Shown here piece after piece: positions 26,653 to 32,721 of a stretch of 64,000 bases of DNA. Source of the stretch: an uncultured Oscillospiraceae bacterium (lineage in GTDB: Bacteria; Bacillota; Clostridia; Oscillospirales; Acutalibacteraceae); assembly GCA_958366985.1 (NCBI GenBank), contig CATXDC010000012.1, positions 30,530 to 94,529 on the forward strand, in the 5' to 3' direction. A program made the position numbers and the translations under genes. The notes below the pieces were generated by a model. That model was not told where the DNA came from, ran no database searches, and was given only the letters and a program-made list of their open reading frames with translations. The stretch's first letter is position 1. The number at the start of each line of letters is the position of its first letter.

Positions 26653-27210
26653 ATGAACACGGTTGTGACATCAAAGGAAGCAATTTTAGAAGTAAGCCGT
26701 CAGATAATAGCCGAGGATGGCTGGACTGCCGTCAGCATCAGAAATGTTGCTGGAAAATGCGGTGTTTCCGTAGGCTCAATATACAACTATTTCAGTTCAA
26801 AAGGCGATCTTGTGGCACAGACAATAGAAAGTGTATGGCATGATATTTTTCATCTTTATGAGCACGCAGAAGATTTTGACGATTTTATAAAATGCGTCAG
26901 GTGGATTTTTGAAAGCGCAGAAAAAGGCGGAGAAAAATATCCGGGCTTTTTTTCACTTCACTCAATGAGCTTTTTAAGCGGAGAGAAATCCCACGGAAAA
27001 AAGCTTATGGAACGTTCAAGAAAACACATGAGAAACGGCCTTATGTCTGCTCTGAATAAAGATAGTAATGTACGCACCGATGCTTTCGGCGAAAGCCTTT
27101 CAAAAGAACAGTTCATTGATATAATTTTCTCCATGATTGTTTCCGCACTGTTAAAGGAAAATTACAGCTGCGGTGCAATTATTGAAATTATCAAAAGGAC
27201 AATATATTAA
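26653..27210 (+). CDS. TetR/AcrR-family repressor (185 aa)
   Basis: The N-terminal helix-turn-helix is clear: KEAILEVSRQIIAEDGWTAV followed by SIRNVAGKCGVSVGSIYNYF, and a variable ligand-binding C-terminal part. The ATG at 26653 is preceded by AAAGGAGAA. The longer frame from 26593 would begin inside the promoter and is rejected. It most likely binds the TGAACATTGTTCA palindromes and so represses itself and the two membrane-protein genes downstream. The ligand is unknown. Confidence 0.9.
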   Translation: MNTVVTSKEAILEVSRQIIAEDGWTAVSIRNVAGKCGVSVGSIYNYFSSKGDLVAQTIESVWHDIFHLYEHAEDFDDFIKCVRWIFESAEKGGEKYPGFFSLHSMSFLSGEKSHGKKLMERSRKHMRNGLMSALNKDSNVRTDAFGESLSKEQFIDIIFSMIVSALLKENYSCGAIIEIIKRTIY

Positions 27211-27236
27211 TTTCCTCAGACGGGGAAATTTTTTTT
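27209..27236 (+). terminator. Weak terminator after the TetR gene
   Basis: AATTTCC / GGAAATT stem followed by eight T, overlapping the stop codon. It lies between the repressor gene and the second operator. Confidence 0.65.
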
Positions 27237-27245
27237 GAAGCAAAA

Positions 27246-27258
27246 TGAACATTGTTCA
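27246..27258. promoter_or_regulatory. TetR operator copy 2
   Basis: TGAACATTGTTCA, identical to the operator at 26621-26633. It lies 18 bases before the next start codon. I see no clear promoter of its own between the terminator and this site. Confidence 0.7.
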
Positions 27259-27275
27259 GAAAGGAAAGAAATACA

Positions 27276-27698
27276 ATGAATATAATGAAAGTAAAAAAGA
27301 ACACCTTACTGCTCATCGCCTGTTTTGTATGGACAGCAGCAGGATTTAATATTCTGCGTATAGGAATTATGGCTTACGCAAGCTATTTATCACTTCTCAA
27401 CATTATTTTATCTGCGGCTGTATTCGGAATTTTTCAGTACTTCATATTCGGCAGACTTGTCAAAAAGCACACAAAGAGAATAAGCGATTATGAAGAAGAA
27501 AAACACTTTTTCCTGAAATTCTTCGATTTAAAATCCTTTATCATTATGGCGTTTATGATGACAGGCGGAATCTATTTAAGGACTTCCGGTTTAGGTCCCG
27601 AAAGATTCATTGCTGTTTTTTATTCGGGTCTGGGTGCTTCTCTGCTTCTTGCAGGAATCCTCTTCGGTATAAACTATTTTAAGGCATTGCGCCTTTAA
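27276..27698 (+). CDS. Small four-helix membrane protein (140 aa), unknown function
   Basis: Not recognised. It has four hydrophobic helices (about residues 10-28, 36-57, 86-104 and 113-134), with a charged loop KKHTKRISDYEEEKH between helices 2 and 3. The ATG at 27276 follows a GGAAAG ribosome site just after the operator. A TTG at 27252 is in frame but would overlap the operator. It is probably controlled by the TetR protein and co-transcribed with the next gene. Confidence 0.75.
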   Translation: MNIMKVKKNTLLLIACFVWTAAGFNILRIGIMAYASYLSLLNIILSAAVFGIFQYFIFGRLVKKHTKRISDYEEEKHFFLKFFDLKSFIIMAFMMTGGIYLRTSGLGPERFIAVFYSGLGASLLLAGILFGINYFKALRL

Positions 27699-27727
27699 TA
27701 ATAGAAAATTTTTTAAAGGAGAAAATT

Positions 27728-28390
27728 ATGCAGGCTATTGTAGAAACATTATTTGACGCAGCGTATCTCATTACCGTTATAACAATCGGAATTATCATGA
27801 TTGCCAAAAGCGGAAAAAACAGCCAGTACCGTCTTTTCGGTATTATGGCAATTGTCTTAGGCTCCGGCGACGCATTCCATCTTGTCCCCAGAGCTTACGC
27901 TCTTTGCACAACGGGTCTCGAAAACTTTACCGCAGCACTGGGCACAGGTAAATTTATCACCTCAATCACCATGACCGTCTTTTATGTAATTCTCTATTAT
28001 GTATGGAGAATCCGCTACAAGGTTAAAGGACAAAACGGTGTAACTGCCGCCGTTTATATTCTGTCGGCTCTTCGCATTATTCTCTGCCTCTTCCCACAGA
28101 ATGAATGGCTCAGCGCTGAAGCTCCCATTTCCTGGGGAATTTACCGCAATATCCCCTTTGCTCTTTTAGGACTTTTAATAATTGTACTGTTCTACAAAAG
28201 CGCAAAAGAAAACAATGATAAGCCCTTCAAGTGGATGTGGCTCACAATTGTACTCAGTTTCGGTTTTTACATACCCGTCGTACTCTGGGCTGATGCTATT
28301 CCAATGATCGGAATGCTTATGATTCCCAAAACCTGCGCATATGTATGGACAGTTTTAATCGGCTATCAGGCTATGAAAAACAGCAAATAA
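27728..28390 (+). CDS. Seven-helix membrane protein (220 aa), unknown function
   Basis: Not recognised by name. About seven hydrophobic segments, with conserved-looking polar points inside the membrane part (GDAFHLVPRAYAL near residue 48 and PKTCAYVWT near 200). AAAGGAG precedes the ATG. It follows the small membrane protein by 29 bases, and both are likely under the TetR repressor. It could be a sensor or transporter partner, but nothing in the sequence decides this. Confidence 0.8.
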   Translation: MQAIVETLFDAAYLITVITIGIIMIAKSGKNSQYRLFGIMAIVLGSGDAFHLVPRAYALCTTGLENFTAALGTGKFITSITMTVFYVILYYVWRIRYKVKGQNGVTAAVYILSALRIILCLFPQNEWLSAEAPISWGIYRNIPFALLGLLIIVLFYKSAKENNDKPFKWMWLTIVLSFGFYIPVVLWADAIPMIGMLMIPKTCAYVWTVLIGYQAMKNSK

Positions 28391-28398
28391 ACATCAAA

Positions 28399-28429
28399 GC
28401 ACGGAAAGCTTAAAGCTTTCCGTGCTTTT
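28399..28429. terminator. Bidirectional terminator between convergent genes
   Basis: Perfect 13-bp stem GCACGGAAAGCTT / AAGCTTTCCGTGC with a single-base centre, then TTTT on the plus strand. Its left arm also serves the minus-strand methyltransferase gene that ends at 28442. Confidence 0.85.
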
Positions 28430-28441
28430 CTCTTTCTCGTT

Positions 28442-29245
28442 TTATTTTTTCGGTTTAAGCTCCAATGATGCGGCGTAATGCTTAATATTAAAGCTTTCGG
28501 GAGCGATTCTATCAAGCAGCGCTCTGTGTTCTTTTTCCCATTTCTCTGTTTCCTCAGCGGTAAGAGACGCCTCTACTCCACGACAGGCTTTCATTCTTCC
28601 GTGCCAGGTTTCTTTGGTAAAAGGAATATCAAACCTGTATTCTTCATGAAATACCGGCTCAAAGCTATCAAGAACACAGTCCGGCACAGTAATAGGATGT
28701 ACCGTCTCTCCGTTTCCGTTCCACATGGGATTATACTTCAAAATCAGTTTTTCGCTTTCCCCTGCAATTTCATCTTCAAAGGGAAGCCACGACATATAGA
28801 GAATCAGCAGTCTGCCGTCCTTTTTAAGCATTCTCACAAGATTCGGCGTGATTTTCTCATGGTCAAAATACCAAAAACACTGACATGAGGTTATTACATC
28901 AAAGGTGTTATCGGGAAAATCAATCTTTTCAGCGGGAGTGAGAATATATTCGATATTCTGCCCTGATTCAGAGGACAGCCTCTTTGCCTGCTCTATTTGA
29001 CCTGCCGATATGTCGCAGCCTGTCCACTTCGCTCCGAAAGAATACATATTCCGTGGCAGAACTCCCGTGCCTGTGCCTAAATCCAAAACTTTTTGACCGG
29101 ACACGCACAGATTCCTTTCGGCAATCTTTTTATAAAATATTTCCGGGTAAATATCCCTGTACTTTGCATAGTCCGCCGAAGCTTTATCCCAATCAAAAGC
29201 CTTGCCGTTATCAATGCGAACATCCCTTATTTCCATTTCATTCAC
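28442..29245 (-). CDS. Class I SAM-dependent methyltransferase (267 aa)
   Basis: Seven-beta-strand methyltransferase. SAM-binding motif I is VLDLGTGTGVLPRNMYSFG near residues 53-71, the acidic partner of strand 2 is TGCDIS near 76, and DVITSCQCFWYFDH around 118 matches motif post-II. The substrate is unknown; UbiE/Coq5-like small-molecule enzymes have this layout. It is followed upstream by an NTF2-like gene 21 bases away, probably in one unit. Confidence 0.88.
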   Translation of the reverse strand: MNEMEIRDVRIDNGKAFDWDKASADYAKYRDIYPEIFYKKIAERNLCVSGQKVLDLGTGTGVLPRNMYSFGAKWTGCDISAGQIEQAKRLSSESGQNIEYILTPAEKIDFPDNTFDVITSCQCFWYFDHEKITPNLVRMLKKDGRLLILYMSWLPFEDEIAGESEKLILKYNPMWNGNGETVHPITVPDCVLDSFEPVFHEEYRFDIPFTKETWHGRMKACRGVEASLTAEETEKWEKEHRALLDRIAPESFNIKHYAASLELKPKK

Positions 29246-29266
29246 CGTCCTTAACGTGATTTCATA

Positions 29267-29686
29267 CTAAAACCATGCCGCTTTTTCATCTCTGAAAACA
29301 GGCGCTTCTCCTTTTTCATATGGGTCATATCTGTTTATATTGCATCCGAATTCCTTTAAACATTCTATTTTATCGTCCTGAGTCCACTGTACAAGAGTCA
29401 TTCCCTCAAAGGCTTCCACCTTGCCGTTATCCATTTTATTTTCAAAATACCACTGGGTTACCGTTTGATTTTCCTTATGAAAAAATCCAATTACATCCCA
29501 TTTGAGCACCGCTCCACGTGTATTCCACTCATTAAACCAATGACGTATTTTATCTATACCGTGATATTCGGGTCCCCAGCTTTCTATATACACGGCATCC
29601 CCAGAAAAGATTTCCTCAATGCCGGTACAGTCATTTTTAAGCCACATGGAAAACCAGCGGCGTATTTTCTCTTCACGTTCATTCAA
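29267..29686 (-). CDS. NTF2/SnoaL-like domain protein (139 aa)
   Basis: Small NTF2-fold protein of the SnoaL-like kind: RRWFSMWLKNDCTGIEEIFS at the N-terminus, YIESWGPEYHGIDKIRHWF, then GAVLKWDVIGFFHKENQTVT and WYFENKMDNGKVEAFEGMTL. Such proteins bind or isomerise small hydrophobic molecules, and many have no known substrate. Its full family length is present. It is the first gene of the pair with the methyltransferase. Confidence 0.8.
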   Translation of the reverse strand: MNEREEKIRRWFSMWLKNDCTGIEEIFSGDAVYIESWGPEYHGIDKIRHWFNEWNTRGAVLKWDVIGFFHKENQTVTQWYFENKMDNGKVEAFEGMTLVQWTQDDKIECLKEFGCNINRYDPYEKGEAPVFRDEKAAWF

Positions 29687-29810
29687 GAATCTTCACTCTC
29701 CTTTACATAATAAGGGAAAATTACAATTACAGTATACATTATAAGATTTACACACGCAAGACGGGAAAACCGCATTATTTATCTGCTCTGTTAGTTCTTA
29801 CAGACAAAAC

Positions 29811-29853
29811 AAAAGCCTGCAAATGGGATTAAAGATTAACCCCAAAGCAGGCA
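29811..29853 (-). terminator. Terminator of the sdpR-sdpI-DUF3784 operon
   Basis: On the minus strand, GCCTGC...GCAGGC (29852-29847 with 29820-29815) with an inner GGG/CCC pair, then TTTTGTTTT. Confidence 0.75.
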
Positions 29854-29917
29854 TTTAATTTATTTTGTTATTTATGTGCCTTAGTATGCGTCTTAGAGGA
29901 AAGCTCAGTTAGCCTGA

Positions 29918-30235
29918 CTAAAAGAGGCCGCCGTTATACTTTTTCTGTACTTTAAGTATGTAAATAAATGACAGGACAAAACCGGATAAGGAGACAATTA
30001 TACCGGCAATTGTACCTGATTCGCTACTTACAGCCAAAGCGATTACAGCACCGATTAAAAAGAACACACCTATACTGATAATTCCCTTGCCCATACCTTT
30101 ACCGTATCCGTCAAAATCCTTGACATTTTTCTGGTGATAGTCATGAATAAGATCTGTATTTCCACGGAAAATGAGTATACCAACAATAATAAATATTACG
30201 GCTATTGCAAAATATATAATAGATAAAATAGGCAT
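29918..30235 (-). CDS. DUF3784-type small membrane protein (105 aa)
   Basis: Three hydrophobic helices, with HDYHQKNVKDFDGYGKGMGK between the first two, the pattern of the DUF3784 family found in Firmicutes beside SdpI genes. No known reaction. It is last in the ArsR-SdpI operon, 19 bases after the SdpI gene. Confidence 0.75.
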   Translation of the reverse strand: MPILSIIYFAIAVIFIIVGILIFRGNTDLIHDYHQKNVKDFDGYGKGMGKGIISIGVFFLIGAVIALAVSSESGTIAGIIVSLSGFVLSFIYILKVQKKYNGGLF

Positions 30236-30253
30236 AGAAATTCTCCTCCGATA

Positions 30254-30919
30254 TTATTTTTTATCGGTATCACCGTCGGGATGACGCTTTTTAAACCAGA
30301 CATAACTTAAAATGAAAAGCACGACCGTTGATCCTAATGCACCAACAAGGAGAATCACAGAGAAAACTACCGTTGAAATAAAGGATGTTATAAGGGCAAG
30401 TATACCTATAACAACCCACATTATGCCCCCTACACGGTGAGTTTTGTTCCATACATCCGGATCAGCCAGAGTCCACGGAGTTTTTATTCCCATAAAATAG
30501 TTATGCTTTATTTTGCCCATCATATTGCCGAGAACTATAAGCATTAAGCTTACACCTATTGATATTATAAGTCCTATGGAAAGTGTGCCGGGTCTTAATG
30601 TTTCAGTAAGCATTACACCGTTTACAACAACAAAGAATGCTGTCATGAAAATTGCAAATATATCATAGTATTTCTGGAACTTCACATAGTTCTGCTTTTT
30701 CGGATCGATTTTAGGCAGGAACTGAAACATCAGTGCCAAAAGAATAGGCAAGAAGAATAAAAACGCCGCCATGGCTTTGCTGCCGTAGTTATCAACCTGT
30801 CCCTGAGCATTCCAGTGAATGGGCACACTTTCAGGCAGATATGAATACGCCGCCAAAAACATAATCGGTGAAATAAACGCAAGAACCCACATTGTTATAA
30901 TTGATTTTTTACTTTTCAT
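30254..30919 (-). CDS. sdpI: SdpI-family membrane protein (221 aa)
   Basis: DUF1648/SdpI family. The N-terminal block YSYLPESVPIHWNAQGQVDN is the DUF1648 hallmark, and the C-terminal half has NYFMGIKTPWTLADPDVWNK then HRVGGIMWVVIGI, the SdpI hallmark. Six or so membrane helices. In Bacillus subtilis SdpI protects against the SdpC toxin and sequesters the repressor SdpR. No sdpABC toxin genes lie in this window. It overlaps the ArsR gene by 11 bases. Confidence 0.92.
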   Translation of the reverse strand: MKSKKSIITMWVLAFISPIMFLAAYSYLPESVPIHWNAQGQVDNYGSKAMAAFLFFLPILLALMFQFLPKIDPKKQNYVKFQKYYDIFAIFMTAFFVVVNGVMLTETLRPGTLSIGLIISIGVSLMLIVLGNMMGKIKHNYFMGIKTPWTLADPDVWNKTHRVGGIMWVVIGILALITSFISTVVFSVILLVGALGSTVVLFILSYVWFKKRHPDGDTDKK

Positions 30920-31187
30920 TATTCTCTTCTCCTTTCAGAGCTGCAATCCACTGGGTTATTTCGTCAAGCACTGACATATTGATTTCATAGTAAATGCATT
31001 TGCCACGCTTATCATCGGTTATCAGCCCCGCATCCCTCAAAACGGAAAGATGATGGCTTACCGTCGCCCCGGTCATGGAAAAACGTGAAGCTATATCTCC
31101 GGCGGTCTTTGCGCCGTCACGGAGAATGTGAAGAATCTCTCTTCGTGTAGGGTCGCTCAGCGCTTTAAAAGTATCCTGAAACCCCAT
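30909..31187 (-). CDS. sdpR: ArsR-family repressor, SdpR-like (92 aa)
   Basis: Winged-helix repressor: FKALSDPTRREILHILRDGA, then TAGDIASRFSMTGATVSHHL as the recognition helix region, then GKCIYYEINMSVLDEITQW. It has no metal-binding CVC motif, which fits the SdpR branch rather than metal sensors. It likely binds the two inverted repeats at its own promoter (31208-31283) and represses the operon. Confidence 0.92.
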   Translation of the reverse strand: MGFQDTFKALSDPTRREILHILRDGAKTAGDIASRFSMTGATVSHHLSVLRDAGLITDDKRGKCIYYEINMSVLDEITQWIAALKGEENNEK

Positions 31188-31207
31188 TATAACCGCCTCC
31201 TTTTATC

Positions 31208-31227
31208 ATTTAGAATTTCATCTAAAT
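31208..31227. promoter_or_regulatory. ArsR/SdpR operator 1
   Basis: ATTTAGA-6 bases-TCTAAAT inverted repeat just downstream of the -10 box of the sdpR promoter. Confidence 0.8.
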
Positions 31228-31229
31228 GT

Positions 31230-31258
31230 ATTTTAGCATCGGCTTTATCCACTGTCAA
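31230..31258 (-). promoter_or_regulatory. Promoter of sdpR-sdpI operon
   Basis: Minus-strand TTGACA (31258-31253), 17-base spacer, TAAAAT (31235-31230), flanked by the two operators. Confidence 0.88.
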
Positions 31259-31263
31259 CAGTT

Positions 31264-31283
31264 ATTTAGAAAATTATCTAAAT
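31264..31283. promoter_or_regulatory. ArsR/SdpR operator 2
   Basis: Second ATTTAGA-6 bases-TCTAAAT inverted repeat, upstream of the -35 box. Same arms and spacing as operator 1. Confidence 0.8.
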
Positions 31284-31296
31284 GTTTTTTTGCAAA

Positions 31297-31328
31297 AAGA
31301 AAACGGCACATCCTAACGGATGTACCGT
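31297..31328 (-). terminator. Terminator of secG
   Basis: Stem ACGGTACATCC / GGATGTGCCGT on the minus strand with a 4-base loop, then TTTTCTTTTT. Confidence 0.88.
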
Positions 31329-31346
31329 AACTTTTCAGATTTTGAA

Positions 31347-31595
31347 TTATAAGAAGAAGAAAAGAAGTGATGCTGCAAGTGTTACAACAAAGAAAACGAT
31401 TGCAATAGCTTTTGTTGCACGCTCAAGCTTTGCTTCCATCTTGCGGCCCTTTGTCTTACCAAGGAAAGACTCTGCGCCGCCGGCAATAGCACCGGAAAGA
31501 CCTGCCTGACGTCCCTGCTGAAGAAGAACGACAATGATAATGGCAACTGAAAGTATTATAAGTGCAATGCCTAAAACTATTTCATACCAAGCCAT
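31347..31595 (-). CDS. secG: Preprotein translocase subunit SecG (82 aa)
   Basis: Small SecYEG subunit with two membrane helices: an N-terminal one with LIILSVAIIIVVLLQQGRQA and a second in VFFVVTLAASLLFFFL at the C-terminus, with the family's GLSGAIAGGAESFLGK between them. The ATG at 31595 has GGAGG eight bases upstream, so the longer frame to 31649 is not used. Monocistronic, with its own promoter and terminator. Confidence 0.95.
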   Translation of the reverse strand: MAWYEIVLGIALIILSVAIIIVVLLQQGRQAGLSGAIAGGAESFLGKTKGRKMEAKLERATKAIAIVFFVVTLAASLLFFFL

Positions 31596-31639
31596 TTTTA
31601 AACCTCCGCACAATATATAGAAAACTGTTTTACTAATGA

Positions 31640-31668
31640 ATTTTATCACACCACTTAAGAAAAAGCAA
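31640..31668 (-). promoter_or_regulatory. Promoter of secG
   Basis: Minus-strand TTGCTT (31668-31663), 17-base spacer, TAAAAT (31645-31640). Confidence 0.65.
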
Positions 31669-31774
31669 GTTATTTTTATATTTAAATCCCTATTTATAAC
31701 AAAATTTACCAGTATTTTTTATGCGCACACTGCACAGAATACTATCAGCAGGGAAAACCGAAAAAAATGCGTTT

Positions 31775-31885
31775 GCCGGCTTCCCCGCTATCCGTTAGTT
31801 TCCGGGGAAGCCCGGCTTAACGGTTTTAATATCCCGACGGTAATTTCGTTATTAAGAGAAATTTTTCCGTCGGGATTTCTTTTTG
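31775..31885 (+). ncRNA. Structured noncoding region with a possible pseudoknot and a terminator
   Basis: A 13-bp stem with one bulged C (GCCGGCTTCCCCG 31775-31787 with CGGGGAAGCCCGGC 31803-31816). Its loop contains CCGTTA (31792-31797), which can pair with TAACGG (31818-31823) just after the stem, as in an H-type pseudoknot. A long terminator hairpin follows (ATCCCGACGG 31831-31840 with CCGTCGGGAT 31867-31876) with TTTCTTTTT. It matches no riboswitch class I can name. It could be a small RNA or only stacked terminators; the region 31669-31774 before it shows no gene. Confidence 0.45.
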
Positions 31886-31995
31886 TCTACTAAGCTATAT
31901 ACAAAGGGCTCCTGATGTATTTATCCGCCATGATCTGCCCTTGCAGCGACTATAAATATAGTTTTTTCCATGCTTAAACTATACACATATTTTTA

Positions 31996-32024
31996 TAGAC
32001 TTTATAAAACCATTATGTTAGAAT
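31996..32024 (+). promoter_or_regulatory. Promoter of the small membrane protein gene
   Basis: TAGACT (31996-32001), 17-base spacer, TAGAAT (32019-32024). Confidence 0.55.
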
Positions 32025-32063
32025 GAGGTCAAAGACAAAGCTAAATTTGTTGAGGTGACAATA

Positions 32064-32288
32064 ATGAACATGCACCGAAAGAAAATGGTAGCTCCCATTG
32101 TGATATCAGTTATTGTGGTACTTTATTATGCTGTTTATTTTGGCCTTTTAATAACAGCGTTAGACGGTATATGGAAGTATGTGTTAGGCATTGTTCCTAT
32201 TTTACTGTCAGCTGTAATGGTCAAAGTATGCATAGAAAGAATAAAAGAAATAAAGGATGGCGAAGAAGATGATATTAGTAAATACTGA
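32064..32288 (+). CDS. Small two-helix membrane protein (74 aa), unknown
   Basis: Two hydrophobic helices (residues 9-32 and 38-55) and a charged tail RIKEIKDGEEDDISKY. GAGGTGA lies before the ATG at 32064. The in-frame GTG at 32055 is inside that ribosome site. It overlaps the following UPF0145 gene by 20 bases, which indicates translational coupling. No function can be assigned. Confidence 0.8.
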   Translation: MNMHRKKMVAPIVISVIVVLYYAVYFGLLITALDGIWKYVLGIVPILLSAVMVKVCIERIKEIKDGEEDDISKY

Positions 32289-32586
32289 TTACATCAGCGG
32301 TAAAAAATTAGAAACACTGTCTCTTGTAAAGGGAAGTACAATCCAGTCCAAAAATATCGGAAAAGACATTACACAAAGTTTCAAAACTATAATCGGCGGC
32401 GAATTAAAGGCATATAACGAGATGATGAACGATGCCCGTGCACTTGCCACAAAGAGAATGGTCGAAGAAGCTGAGGCATTGGGTGCAGATGCAATAGTAA
32501 ATATCCGATATGCATCATCAGCCATTATGCAGGGAGCCGCTGAGGTTATCGCATACGGAACTGCCGTTAAATTCATTGATGAATAA
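32269..32586 (+). CDS. UPF0145/YbjQ-family protein (105 aa)
   Basis: Belongs to the YbjQ/DUF74 family, small oligomeric cytoplasmic proteins of unknown role that were once named heavy-metal binding. Seen: MILVNTDYISGKKLETLSLV at the start, GGELKAYNEMMNDARALATK in the middle, and LGADAIVNIRY near the end, all typical. The ATG at 32269 is preferred because it gives the family's normal N-terminus; an ATG at 32257 is also in frame. Confidence 0.88.
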   Translation: MILVNTDYISGKKLETLSLVKGSTIQSKNIGKDITQSFKTIIGGELKAYNEMMNDARALATKRMVEEAEALGADAIVNIRYASSAIMQGAAEVIAYGTAVKFIDE

Positions 32587-32611
32587 AAAACATATTTTAA
32601 AACAATAACGC

Positions 32612-32652
32612 AAGACGGCGTTATGACCTTTAAATAGTCATAACGCCGTCTT
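32612..32652 (+). terminator. Terminator after the UPF0145 gene
   Basis: Perfect 16-bp stem AAGACGGCGTTATGAC / GTCATAACGCCGTCTT with a 9-base loop. The tail TTATTTGTT is weak. A second hairpin (TTTCATGGAC / GTCCATGAAA) lies at about 32671-32700, close to the end of the convergent topoisomerase gene. Confidence 0.75.
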
Positions 32653-32721
32653 ATTTGTTATCATCCGATTTTCATGGACTTGGTGTTAGTCCATGAAACC
32701 TTAAATAATCTGATTTGCAAT

